Source: Rubrobacter indicoceani (GTDB lineage: Bacteria > Actinomycetota > Rubrobacteria > Rubrobacterales > Rubrobacteraceae). Taken from it: a DNA stretch of 52,117 bases. The stretch lies in NCBI RefSeq assembly GCF_003568865.1, contig NZ_CP031117.1, forward strand, positions 1 to 52,117, given 5' to 3'. Each line of letters begins with the position of its first letter. The stretch's first letter is position 1. Shown here in pieces: positions 42,254 through 50,987 of this stretch. Position numbers and translations under genes: made by a program. The notes beneath the pieces are model-generated. The model had not been told where the DNA came from. It made no database searches and worked only from the letters and a program-made list of their open reading frames with translations.

Positions 42254-43915
42254 TTACGCCACCGCTCCGGCGTTCTCTTCCGGTATGCGAAAGCGCCGGA
42301 GCCGGGTGAGGTAAGCCTCCACCTCGCGCTTCTTTCTTCCGTCGCTCCAGCCGCCATGATCCGCCGCAATCCCTGCGACCCGTTCGATGGTCCCGTCCGA
42401 CAGGGTCGGTCCGATGCCGATCATCGTGCGTCTCGCAAGGATGTCCGTCAGGGACTCGGCGAACTCCTCCTCCATCACAAAGGCGACCTCCGCCGCCGTG
42501 AGGCCGGATTCTCCGTCGAGTACCCTTCGCATCGCACCGTCCGAGAACCGCTCGGCCACGTTTCTTGCCCGGGACCCGTACAGGTCGAGCAGGCGATCCG
42601 AAACGCCCGCTCCCAGCCCCGCCCCGTCGGCAACGGAACGGGAAAAGAGCTCCGGGTCTATGGAGCCCGCACCCGGGAGAAGCAGCCTGCGGGTCGCGGA
42701 ACGCCGCTTTCCGAGGCCGAGTTTCCCGAGGGCAAGGTCGGTCGCCTCTTCGCCGACCTGCCTGAACGTCGTCAGCTTGCCGCCCAGAAGCGATACAAGC
42801 CCTCTGATGCGAGGGTCGTGGTCGTGAAAGGTATGGCGGCGGGTTATGTCCCCTTCGTTGCCGTCCGGGGTGTACGGAAGGGGACGAACCCCCGTGTAGC
42901 CCCAGAGCAGGTCCCGGGCCCTCAGGTCTGCCTGTGGCAGAACGAAGTTCGTCTCCCGGAGTATGTATTCGATCTCGCCGGGGGACGGTCCGATGTCGTC
43001 CAGACCCTCCTCGAAGCGTTCGTCGGTGCTGCCGATCATAAGCTGACCCCGCCACGGCAACACCATCATCGGGCGTCCGTCGGCCCTCGCCTCGTAGTAG
43101 AGCGCGTCCGAAGGCGCGCCGGCAAACCGGTCCACTATAAAGTGCGAGCCTTTGGTGCCGCCGATCAGACGCGGCTGACCTTCAAGCCCGCGAAGAACCC
43201 GGTCAACCCAGGGACCCGCCGTGTTGAAGACTACCTTCGCCGAAACCCGGTGTTTCCCGCCGGTAAGCCCGTCCCTGATCTCGACGCCGGAGACCGCCCC
43301 GTCCTTTACGTCCAGACGCTCGACGCTTGCGTGGTTGAGTACCGTTGCTCCTGCGTCCCTTGCAGCCAGAGCCACCTCGACGCAGAGCCTCTCGGCAAGC
43401 TCAACCTGAGCGTCGTAGTATGCCGCGGCCCCGTAAAGACCGTCTTGATTCAGGCCGGGGACCCTGCCGAGCGTCTTGCGCTTGCTCCAGACCGAGTGGC
43501 GGGAGAGGGACTTGTCCCAGGAGAGCACGTCGTAGGCGACCATGCCCGCCTCCAGCATAATCGGGTTGTGCTTTCCACCGGAGTAGAAAGGGAGGATCAT
43601 ACGAAGCGGACGCACCAGGTGCGGTGCCGCGCCGAGCAGCCACTCCCGCTCGCGCAGGGATTCACGAACAAGCTTTACATCAAGCTTCTCAAGGTACTTG
43701 AGACCCCCGTGTATAAGCCGACTCGACCACGAAGACGTACCGCTGCCGATATCGTCACGCTCGACGAGCAGCACCCTAAGACCGCGCAGGGCGGCGTCCC
43801 AGGCCACACCGCAGCCGTTTATACCGCCCCCGACAACCACCACGTCGAAAGGCTCCCCAAGAGCCCGGATCGCCCGCGACCGCCGTGGAGATACCTCCGC
43901 CTGAAACCCGTCCAT
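42254..43915 (-). CDS. FAD-dependent polyol-phosphate dehydrogenase, GlpD/EryB family (copy 1)
   Basis: A 553-residue membrane-associated flavoprotein oxidising a polyol phosphate to a ketose phosphate with quinone as acceptor. VVVGGGINGCG binds FAD, and GTSSWSSRLIHGGLKYLE, LIGGTKGSHFIVDRF, VRPLPYTPDG and LLGGKLTTFR are the conserved family stretches. AGGAGG lies close before the ATG. It is clearly paralogous to the copy at 8918-10618 and is likewise paired with an FGGY kinase, but with gene order reversed and a different kinase subfamily, so the two pairs probably treat different substrates. Confidence 0.9.
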   Translation of the reverse strand: MDGFQAEVSPRRSRAIRALGEPFDVVVVGGGINGCGVAWDAALRGLRVLLVERDDIGSGTSSWSSRLIHGGLKYLEKLDVKLVRESLREREWLLGAAPHLVRPLRMILPFYSGGKHNPIMLEAGMVAYDVLSWDKSLSRHSVWSKRKTLGRVPGLNQDGLYGAAAYYDAQVELAERLCVEVALAARDAGATVLNHASVERLDVKDGAVSGVEIRDGLTGGKHRVSAKVVFNTAGPWVDRVLRGLEGQPRLIGGTKGSHFIVDRFAGAPSDALYYEARADGRPMMVLPWRGQLMIGSTDERFEEGLDDIGPSPGEIEYILRETNFVLPQADLRARDLLWGYTGVRPLPYTPDGNEGDITRRHTFHDHDPRIRGLVSLLGGKLTTFRQVGEEATDLALGKLGLGKRRSATRRLLLPGAGSIDPELFSRSVADGAGLGAGVSDRLLDLYGSRARNVAERFSDGAMRRVLDGESGLTAAEVAFVMEEEFAESLTDILARRTMIGIGPTLSDGTIERVAGIAADHGGWSDGRKKREVEAYLTRLRRFRIPEENAGAVA

Positions 43916-44473
43916 CAGCCTCCTGTCTCAGCTCTTAATAGGTAAGCACCCTCCCGGATGTTTTTCTAGACTGAAAGCCCCCGGTCGAAGAGGCCGCCCC
44001 GAAACCCGAAAGCGTTGCCGAGGCCGGAGATAGTGAAGGTCCCGCCCGGCAGACCTTCCCCTGCAAGCCCCTGAGCTTCAGCCTTCCCCGCTTTCTTACG
44101 CCCCTTGCAAACCATAACTTGACGCAAATATACTTTTGACAATAGTTCCAGTCAAGAACAAATGTCTCAAAATCCTTCAGGACCAGACGGAAGGCGGAGT
44201 TTCGTGCAAAGAAGCGCTGCTCCGATGCCGCGGGTCTCAAGGAAGCATCTCTTTTGAGGACACCCGAGCGGGGTGCGGGCAGAAGGGGGTCGTGAGGGTA
44301 CGTGTACAGGGGCTCTTCCTGCACGAAGGCCGTCGGGATTCGGCATATCGGTGGCCCTGGTTTTTCGGGCGGTCGGCGTTTCCCGGACACAGACCCGAAA
44401 ACCGCAAAAGACAAGCTCTGGAAGGGCCATCATCCGGAGGTTTATATCCGGCCGGGGTGGGATCGGGCTCCCT
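43916..44473. other. 558-bp spacer between glpD-like gene and SorC regulator gene
   Basis: It lies between the glpD-like gene start (leftward) and the end of the regulator gene (also leftward). An AT-rich patch at about 44100-44170 contains the weak copy of the shared element. No convincing gene is present; the overlapping frames here have no recognisable domain. Confidence 0.55.
44119..44154 (-). promoter_or_regulatory. Shared element, weak copy D (upstream of glpD-like gene)
   Basis: On the minus strand, GCGTCAA follows an AT-rich stretch resembling the other copies and points toward the glpD-like gene about 200 bp away. The distal TGRTAC half is not conserved at the 23-nt spacing; a TGGAAC occurs four bases nearer. 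It is tentative. Confidence 0.35.
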
Positions 44474-45445
44474 CTACCGGGTTCCGTCCGGTATCTCTGA
44501 CACGTCGTTTACGCGTTCCAGGAGGTAGGCGGCCGTACTGTCGTCGGTGACGAGGGTGGTGGCGTAGCCGCCGCGCAGCGCGCCGAGCAGGGCGTCGCGT
44601 TTAATCTCTCCTCCGCCGACCATCAGTCGCTCCGGTACATTTCTGAGGTCCTGCAGTGATACTCCTACGGGGTTCATGGTGGGTGGGGGCTCGATGGTAT
44701 TGCCCTGAGCATCTATCCACCGACAGACGATATCTCCCACAGCTCCGCGGCTTTTAAGGAAAGCACATTGCTCGTCTGAGAGATATCCGAGCCGTACTAT
44801 GGTCGCTTCGGCGTTCAGCGTACCGACGCTGTAGATCACAAGCGAAGCTTTCCGCACGAGTTCGATGGTGTTTCTGATATCCGGATCTTTCGTCAGTGCC
44901 TCTGCCGTGGAGCGATCCTCGACGAATAGAGGAGCGTAGAGCGCCTCCGCCGGGGCGCGGAAATATCTTCCCAGCTGCTCGGCCACCCAGTAGGAGTTCG
45001 TGCCGCTCGAAGCCCGGTGGAGGCCGCCCACAAGCGGCACGACCCTTACGCCCTCGATGGCCTGCTCGCCGGACAGCGAGCCCGTGATAGCCCGCAGGGT
45101 CGTTCCCCATCCAACCGCGATCGTACTACCGGGTCTGACCAGCTCCACGATTACCTCCGAGGCAGCATGACCCAGCCATCGCCTGAGGGTCTCTTCGTCT
45201 CTTGCATCCGGAATGAGACGAACCCTTCTTAACCCGTAAAGCCTCTCCAGTTCCCGCTCTATCTCAAACACGTCCTGCGGGACGTCCAGCGACACCCGCA
45301 CAAGACCGGTCTCCTTCGCCCTTCTCAGAAGACGAACTACCGTACTGCGACTTACCCCCAGCTCCTGCGCCACTTCTCCCTGCGTTAGCTCTTCTATGTA
45401 GTACAGCCACGCCGCCCGCGCCGCCTCACTTCCTCGCTTGTCCAT
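44474..45445 (-). CDS. SorC-family sugar-responsive transcriptional regulator
   Basis: A 323-residue regulator. An N-terminal helix-turn-helix (about 10-50: YYIEELTQGEVAQELGVSRSTVVRLLRRA) is followed by a SorC/CggR sugar-binding domain (from about 60), including GSTIAVGWGTTLRAI, VVPLVGGLHR, APLFVEDRSTAEAL and GEIKRDALLGALRGGY. Such proteins bind phosphorylated sugars or polyols; EryD of the erythritol operon is a member. GAGGAG lies 8 nt before the ATG. It is divergent from the AraM-like gene, with copy B of the 36-bp element between them, so it probably regulates itself and the polyol genes. Confidence 0.92.
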   Translation of the reverse strand: MDKRGSEAARAAWLYYIEELTQGEVAQELGVSRSTVVRLLRRAKETGLVRVSLDVPQDVFEIERELERLYGLRRVRLIPDARDEETLRRWLGHAASEVIVELVRPGSTIAVGWGTTLRAITGSLSGEQAIEGVRVVPLVGGLHRASSGTNSYWVAEQLGRYFRAPAEALYAPLFVEDRSTAEALTKDPDIRNTIELVRKASLVIYSVGTLNAEATIVRLGYLSDEQCAFLKSRGAVGDIVCRWIDAQGNTIEPPPTMNPVGVSLQDLRNVPERLMVGGGEIKRDALLGALRGGYATTLVTDDSTAAYLLERVNDVSEIPDGTR

Positions 45446-45492
45446 CGCTCAACTCCTCGGTTTCACAGGATATTGCGGCAAATTTCAGTCTC

Positions 45493-45528
45493 TGATACCT
45501 TTAAGCAAAATATGAACAATTGCGCCAA
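45493..45528 (+). promoter_or_regulatory. Shared 36-bp element, copy B (candidate SorC operator)
   Basis: TGATAC, 23 nt, GCGCCAA in the 172-bp divergent region between the SorC regulator gene and the AraM-like gene. It shares AACAATTGCGCCAA exactly with copy A. Location beside the regulator is the main reason for assigning the element to it. Confidence 0.6.
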
Positions 45529-45617
45529 GAGCCGTTGAGTTACCAGCCTCCTGTTTCAGTTTACCGTCTGCGATGGGGAATGAAGGTGAGGGGGAAGTAT
45601 CCGGGGATGAGGGGTAT

Positions 45618-47090
45618 ATGCTGACGTTCAGCGACAGAAAGGCCGATCCCACCGACGTTGCGGGGTTGCGTTGGATGCTTGAGAACCTTGACCCGGAGGG
45701 ACGGTTGTCTTTTCTTGGGATGAGGCGGGTCGAGATCCACCTCGACGCCCTGAGCCTGCTGCCGGGCTGTGTTTCGGAGCTTATCGGGGCGGAGAATCCG
45801 GAGGCCCGGGTGCTTCTCGTGGGGGACTCGACGCGGATAATGAGGGCCGGGGAGGATCTCAAAGCCCGCGTCTGGGAGATGCTCTCGGAGGTTTACGGCG
45901 GGGCCGAGAGGGTGATTCTCGGTTCGGCAGACCGGAAACTCGCTGCGGACGAAGAGGCTCTCAGAGAGGCCGAGGCCGCCGTAACGGGTGCGGACTGCGT
46001 GGTCGTGGTCGGTTCGGGGACCGTAACGGACATATGCAAGGTCGCTATAAACAGAGCCGGGGATGCTTCACCGCTTGTAGTCGTGCAGACCGCCGCTTCC
46101 GTTGACGGCTTCTCCGACGATGTGTCGGTGATCTTGAAGAGCGGCGTCAAAAGGACGATTCCATCGCGCTGGCCGGAAGTGCTTCTGGCGGATCTCAGGA
46201 CCATCGTCGAGGCTCCGGCTACGATGACCGCAGCCGGATACGGTGACGCCATCTCGATGTACACGGCCCCGGCGGACTGGCGTCTTGCTTCGATGCTGGG
46301 CCTCGACAGTTCGTATCATCGGGCTCCGGTCGAGATGCTCCTGGAGGGCGGGCCGGACGTAGTGGGGGCGGCTGAAGGGCTCGGGAGGCTGGACCCGTCC
46401 TCCATGGAGAAGCTCGTTCGGCTGCTCGCACTGCGGGGTATCGCAAGCGGGGTCTCGGGGAGCACCGCGATCCTCTCGGGGGCCGAGCACGTGGTGAGCC
46501 ACATGCTCGACATGCACGCCGGACAGACGGGGGCCGCAACCGGGATTCATGGCGCTCAGGTCGGCGTCGCGACGGTGGTGATCGCGGCGGCCTGGCAGAC
46601 GCTGTTCAGGCGTCTGGACCCGGCAGGCGTAGATGTGGAGGCCTGCTTTCCGCAACCGGACAAGATGGAGCCGGTGGTGAAGGAGGCGTTTATCGGCCTT
46701 GACCCTTCGGGGGCGATAGGGGATGAGTGCTGGGACGATTACAAGCAGAAGCTCTTGCGCTGGAACGCAAACCGGGAGAGGTTCGAGGCCTTTTTGCGGG
46801 GCTGGCCCGAGTGCCGGACCGAACTCGCGGGGCTTGTGGCTCCGTTCGGGGAGCTTGCGCGGTCTCTGGACCTTGTAGGTGCGCCCGGGAGGTTTGGGGA
46901 TCTCGACCCGCCCATGGCCGCGGATACGGTGCGCTGGGCCCTGCTCAACTGCCATTTCATGCGCAACCGGTTCAACGTCGTGGACCTGCTTTACTTTCTC
47001 GGGTGGTGGACACCCGGGTTTGTCGGGGAGCTGATCTCACACGCGGACGCCGTCGGCAAGTCTCTCGGCGACCGGCAGGAGAGGCGCTAG
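45618..47090 (+). CDS. Glycerol-1-phosphate dehydrogenase, AraM/EgsA family
   Basis: A 490-residue metal-dependent dehydrogenase that in characterised members interconverts DHAP and sn-glycerol-1-phosphate with NAD(P)H. The nucleotide loop is VVGSGTVTDI (131-139), followed by QTAASVDGFSDDVSV. Metal ligands expected in the family are visible as Asp210 (AGYGDAIS), His291 (GAEHVVSH) and His311 (GIHGAQVG). It is about 95 residues longer than B. subtilis AraM. ATG 45618 with GAGGGG upstream was preferred; ATG 45573 has no ribosome site. It leads an operon with an FGGY kinase 49 bp downstream. In this setting, oxidation of a polyol phosphate is as plausible as G1P synthesis. Confidence 0.85.
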   Translation: MLTFSDRKADPTDVAGLRWMLENLDPEGRLSFLGMRRVEIHLDALSLLPGCVSELIGAENPEARVLLVGDSTRIMRAGEDLKARVWEMLSEVYGGAERVILGSADRKLAADEEALREAEAAVTGADCVVVVGSGTVTDICKVAINRAGDASPLVVVQTAASVDGFSDDVSVILKSGVKRTIPSRWPEVLLADLRTIVEAPATMTAAGYGDAISMYTAPADWRLASMLGLDSSYHRAPVEMLLEGGPDVVGAAEGLGRLDPSSMEKLVRLLALRGIASGVSGSTAILSGAEHVVSHMLDMHAGQTGAATGIHGAQVGVATVVIAAAWQTLFRRLDPAGVDVEACFPQPDKMEPVVKEAFIGLDPSGAIGDECWDDYKQKLLRWNANRERFEAFLRGWPECRTELAGLVAPFGELARSLDLVGAPGRFGDLDPPMAADTVRWALLNCHFMRNRFNVVDLLYFLGWWTPGFVGELISHADAVGKSLGDRQERR

Positions 47091-47139
47091 GCAGGCTTAC
47101 AACCGAAAAGTTCAGGGAGCGTCCGGGAAAGGGGAAAGG

Positions 47140-48678
47140 ATGTCGCACCGGGATTACGTGATCGGGATAGATTGTTCGACCACGGCTACAAAGGCCGTGG
47201 TGTGGGATGCGCGGGGGAACGCCGTTGCAGAAGGGCGGGCGACCTTCGACCTGTCGAGCCCGCGCCCGGACTGGGGGGAGCAGAACGCCGAGGACTGGTG
47301 GGAGTCCACGAAGACGGCCCTGAGGCGGGCGGCGCAGGTGGTGGATACGCGCCGCATAGGGGCGATCGGCATCACGCATCAGCGCGAGACCTTTGTGTGT
47401 CTCAACGAGGACGATCACCCCGTTCGTCCGGCTATTCTGTGGCTTGACTCGCGGGCGAAAGAGGAGGTCGCCCGGTACGGTTCGGAGAGGGTTCACCGCA
47501 TCACCGGCAAGCCCCCGAACCCGACGCCGGGCTTCTACAAGATGCTCTGGCTGCGCGAGCACGAGCCCGCCGCGATGGAGCGGGTCGCGAAGATAGCCGA
47601 CGTACACGCGTTTCTGGTGCACCGGCTGACCGGACACTGGCGTACTTCGTGGGCGACCGCAGACCCGCTCGGCCTCGTGGACATGGAGACCTTCGACTGG
47701 TCGGACGAACTGCTCGACGTCGTGGGTCTGAGCCGCGAGAACATGTGTGAGCTCCACGCGCCGGGGGAGGTGATCGGGGAACTGAGAGAGGATGTCGCCC
47801 TTGAAGTCGGCCTCCCCGCGGGGGTCCCGGTCGTCAGCGGCGCGGGCGACGGTCAGGCCGCCGGTCTGGGGGCGAACATCACGGAACCGGGCCGGGCGTA
47901 CCTCAACCTCGGCACCGGGATAGTCTCCGGCACGTACAGCGAAAGGTACTCCTACGGAAACGAGTACAGGGTTCTCTCCGGCCCCGTCCCGAAGACTTAC
48001 ACCCTCGAAACCTTGCTTCCGGCCGGTACCTACACCGTCAGCTGGTTCTGCGACAGGTTCGCGCACGTCGACGCGAGCAGCTTCGGGCTCGCGCTCTCGA
48101 CCGAGCAGATCCTTGAAACCGCGGCCGCGCAGCTCGGGCCCGGCTCGGACGGCCTGTTCGCCGTGCCGTACCTCAACAACGCCCTGATGCCTTACTGGGA
48201 CTTCGACGCCCGGGGCATCATGGTCGGCTGGACAGGCGTCCACGGAAAGGCGCACGTATACCGGGCCATCCTCGAAGGGATCGCCTTCGAGCAGCGTCTT
48301 ATGACCGACGGTGCCGAGACCGGGCTCGAAAAACCAGTAGAGCACCTTATCGCGCTCGGGGGCGGCTCTCGGAGCGCGCTTTGGTGTCAGATCATCGCCG
48401 ATGTGATGAAGCGTCCGATCTCCGTCGCCCGCGAAGCCGAGAGCACCTGCCTCGGTTCCGGGATGCTCGCCGCCGCTGCCTGCGGTATGCACCCGGGCAT
48501 CAAGGAGGCGGCCGAGGCGATGAGCGGTACGAAAGCCCACTTCGAGCCGGACGACCGACGCTCCGTCCACTACGACGAACTCTACGAAGTCTACCGGGAC
48601 CTGTACCCGAGCCTGCGCCCGGTCTTCCCGAAGATCACCAAAGCAATGCAGAAGATCAAAGCCAACCCGGAACTCTAG
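47140..48678 (+). CDS. FGGY-family kinase, xylulokinase/glycerol-kinase-like (third copy)
   Basis: A 512-residue carbohydrate kinase. The N-terminal phosphate loop is IGIDCSTTATKAVVWDARG. IGITHQRETFVCL and AILWLDSRA contact the substrate in the family, the catalytic Asp is in SGAGDGQAAGLGA, and LIALGGGSRSALWCQIIADVM is the C-terminal ATP domain. The ATG follows AAAGGGGAAAGG directly. It is distinct in sequence from the other two kinases of this plasmid. Paired with the AraM-like dehydrogenase, it may supply or use the same polyol phosphate. Confidence 0.9.
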   Translation: MSHRDYVIGIDCSTTATKAVVWDARGNAVAEGRATFDLSSPRPDWGEQNAEDWWESTKTALRRAAQVVDTRRIGAIGITHQRETFVCLNEDDHPVRPAILWLDSRAKEEVARYGSERVHRITGKPPNPTPGFYKMLWLREHEPAAMERVAKIADVHAFLVHRLTGHWRTSWATADPLGLVDMETFDWSDELLDVVGLSRENMCELHAPGEVIGELREDVALEVGLPAGVPVVSGAGDGQAAGLGANITEPGRAYLNLGTGIVSGTYSERYSYGNEYRVLSGPVPKTYTLETLLPAGTYTVSWFCDRFAHVDASSFGLALSTEQILETAAAQLGPGSDGLFAVPYLNNALMPYWDFDARGIMVGWTGVHGKAHVYRAILEGIAFEQRLMTDGAETGLEKPVEHLIALGGGSRSALWCQIIADVMKRPISVAREAESTCLGSGMLAAAACGMHPGIKEAAEAMSGTKAHFEPDDRRSVHYDELYEVYRDLYPSLRPVFPKITKAMQKIKANPEL

Positions 48679-48761
48679 CGCCGCCGATGTACGCCCTCGC
48701 AACGCGATGCACACCGCAAAGTACGGCGCACAGAAGATCCGTTGCGTGAGATTTGAGTTTG

Positions 48762-48797
48762 TGGTACTAATGTTTCTGCAGTAAATATATGCGCCAA
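48762..48797 (+). promoter_or_regulatory. Shared 36-bp element, copy C (candidate SorC operator)
   Basis: TGGTAC, 23 nt, GCGCCAA in the 277-bp gap between the kinase and the hydrolase gene, in the same orientation and spacing as copies A and B. It suggests a separate promoter for the hydrolase-aquaporin-BKACE-pepD group. Confidence 0.55.
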
Positions 48798-48955
48798 AAC
48801 TTTGGGGAAAGGAAATCGCGCACGGTTTAGAGAACAGGCGAAGCATCGGCGTGCGGTGCTGCGACCACTTTGGAAGTCTGAAAGCCGGTCGGGGTGCTGG
48901 CGGTCCGTTTTCTGGAGTACGGCGGTCAAGGAGAGCAAGGGGAAAGGGTTAGAGA

Positions 48956-49867
48956 ATGGCGGAGATCTACGACCACACCGGCGGCCCGGTGAAGCACGGG
49001 CGCGCCCGCGTCAACGGCATCAGGATGCACTACGTCACGGCGGGGCAGGGCGAGCCGCTCCTGCTGCTGCACGGTACGCCAAAGACCCACTACTACTGGT
49101 ACAAGCTCATCCCGCTCCTGACGGAGAGGTTCACGGTAGTCGCGCCGGATCTTCGCGGCTTCGGAGACACGGACAAGCCGCCCGCGGAGGAGGGCTACGA
49201 CTCTCTCACGAACGCAAAAGACGTAACCGAGCTCATGTCGCAGCTCGGTCACGAGCAGTTCCACGTACACGGTGAAGATCGGGGCGCGGAGTTCGCCTAC
49301 GCGGTCGCGGCGACGGAGCCGGGGCGGGTAAAGACGCTCTCGTTCTGCGAGATGCTTCTTTCGGGAGAGGGGCTCGAAGAGTGGTCGTACTTTACGCCGG
49401 AGAACGTCTCGGCGCAGTTCAACCTCAAGGGCGTGTGGGTCTGGCACATCCCGTTCTTCTGGATACCGCATCTGCCGGAGATGTTGATCACCGGCAAGGA
49501 GCGCGAGTTCTGGGAGTTCTGGATCAAGGCCGAGACCTACAACCCCACGGCCATCGCCGACGAGGCGATAGACGAGTGGATCTCCAAGCTCAAGTCCCCC
49601 GGCGGGCTTCGCGGCTGCCTGGAGACCTACCGCGCCGGGCTCAAGAACGCCCGGATAAACAAGGAGCTCAAGGGCACGAAGATATCCGTGCCGATCATGA
49701 CCATAGGCGCGCCCGAGTTCTTCGGGGAGCTTGTTGAAGACCAGATGAACAAGGTTTCCGAAGGCGTGGAACGCGGCGAGGTATTTCAGGAGTGCGGCCA
49801 CAGCCTTGCGCTCGAAGCGGAGGACAGGCTGGCGAAGGCGCTGCACGAGTTCATGCTCGGGCGTTAG
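48956..49867 (+). CDS. Alpha/beta hydrolase, epoxide hydrolase/haloacetate dehalogenase-like
   Basis: A 303-residue alpha/beta hydrolase. The oxyanion-loop segment is LLLHGTPKTHYYWYKLIP, then PDLRGFGDTDKP. The nucleophile elbow is HGEDRGAEFAY with Asp, typical of epoxide hydrolases and dehalogenases. The base is His in QECGHSLALEA. A cap domain rich in Trp (VWVWHIPFFWIPHLPE) lies in the middle. AAAGGG lies about 7 nt before the ATG. It shares only fold-level likeness with the hydrolase at 19215-20141. The role in a polyol gene cluster is unclear. Confidence 0.87.
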   Translation: MAEIYDHTGGPVKHGRARVNGIRMHYVTAGQGEPLLLLHGTPKTHYYWYKLIPLLTERFTVVAPDLRGFGDTDKPPAEEGYDSLTNAKDVTELMSQLGHEQFHVHGEDRGAEFAYAVAATEPGRVKTLSFCEMLLSGEGLEEWSYFTPENVSAQFNLKGVWVWHIPFFWIPHLPEMLITGKEREFWEFWIKAETYNPTAIADEAIDEWISKLKSPGGLRGCLETYRAGLKNARINKELKGTKISVPIMTIGAPEFFGELVEDQMNKVSEGVERGEVFQECGHSLALEAEDRLAKALHEFMLGR

Positions 49868-49893
49868 GAGCCTCAGGAAAGGAGGAAGGTCTC

Positions 49894-50817
49894 ATGGAGA
49901 ACGTGGCCCTCTGGAAAAGGCTTGTCGCCGAGTTCGTCGGTGTTTTCCTTTTGTGTTCGATCGGCTTGATGCTCGTTGCGACCTCGATAACGACCGGGGC
50001 GTTCGGGTTGTTCGAGCTGGGCATAGCGTTTGCGCTGGCGATCATGGTCTGCCTCGTGGTCGTCGCCGCCATCAGCGGGGGCCACATAAACCCGGCTATA
50101 ACGGTCGCGCTTGCGGTCTACAAGCGGTTTCCGTGGCGCGAGGTTCCGCTGTACATAGCGGCCCAGGTCTCGGGCGGGGTCGTGGGGGCGTTCGTGCTTT
50201 ATGCCATCTACCGGGGTCCGATACTCGCCTTCGAGGAGGCGAACAACATCGTCCGGGGTGAGCCGGAGAGCGCGATAACGGCGATGATCTTCGCCTGCTT
50301 CGCCCCGAACCCGGCGATCGCCGCCGCTCAGGACCCGCCCTGGACGGCGGACATAATCTCCCTGCCCGGCGCTCTCGGGGCCGAGTTCTTTGCGACGTTC
50401 GTGCTCGCTCTGGTGGTCTTTGCGGCGATAGAGAACCGAAACGCCTTTGCCCCGAGTGTGCCGATATTCTCGCTTGTCATCGGCCTCGTCGTCGGTTTCA
50501 TCGTTATAGCCGAGGCGCCGCTCACGATGGCGGCCATCAACCCCGCAAGGGACCTCGGGCCCCGGATCGCGATCTACTTCCTCGGATGGGGGGATCTTGC
50601 CTTCCCCGGCATCGGGAATGCTCCGTGGTGGATCTGGACCGTAGGCCCCACGCTCGGCGCGGTGGCCGGAGGCGGGGTCTGGGTCTTTGCTCTCGGCAAG
50701 TGGCTCGACGCCGGACCGGAAGCCCCCGATGCGGCCGGGACCGAGGCCGAGGAGCTTGGAACCCCGACCCCCGGCGGCGACCCCGGCACGACAAGCGTCG
50801 CAGAGCGCGAGCGCTAG
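49894..50817 (+). CDS. Aquaporin/aquaglyceroporin (MIP family)
   Basis: A 307-residue channel with about six membrane spans. The two half-helix motifs are HINPAIT (Asn66) and AINPARD (near residue 214), both intact. The Asp after the second NPAR is the residue that favours glycerol-conducting members. The C-terminal 40 residues are a polar Pro/Gly/Glu tail. The ATG at 49894 has AAAGGAGG upstream; the longer ORF is rejected. Diffusion of glycerol or another small polyol into the cell fits the surrounding kinases and dehydrogenases. Confidence 0.93.
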   Translation: MENVALWKRLVAEFVGVFLLCSIGLMLVATSITTGAFGLFELGIAFALAIMVCLVVVAAISGGHINPAITVALAVYKRFPWREVPLYIAAQVSGGVVGAFVLYAIYRGPILAFEEANNIVRGEPESAITAMIFACFAPNPAIAAAQDPPWTADIISLPGALGAEFFATFVLALVVFAAIENRNAFAPSVPIFSLVIGLVVGFIVIAEAPLTMAAINPARDLGPRIAIYFLGWGDLAFPGIGNAPWWIWTVGPTLGAVAGGGVWVFALGKWLDAGPEAPDAAGTEAEELGTPTPGGDPGTTSVAERER

Positions 50818-50818
50818 A

Positions 50819-50876
50819 GAAACCTCCGGTGCCGGAAAGGTCCGGACCGGAAACCTCCGGTGCCGGAAAGGTCCGG
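50819..50876. repeat. 27-bp direct repeat, two copies at 31-bp period
   Basis: Identical copies at 50819-50845 and 50850-50876, each partly self-complementary (ACCTCCGG versus CCGGAAAGGT). They start right after the aquaporin stop and could fold as attenuating hairpins before the BKACE gene, or be a slipped duplication. Confidence 0.85.
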
Positions 50877-50987
50877 TGTTGCTTACAGAAGAAAGGAGAC
50901 GGAATCTCACAGAGATACGGAGAGAAAACGGACAGCAAAGGCAAAGACCGGTTCGGAAAAGAAAGCTAGTTCAGGGAGGCGAGTAGA

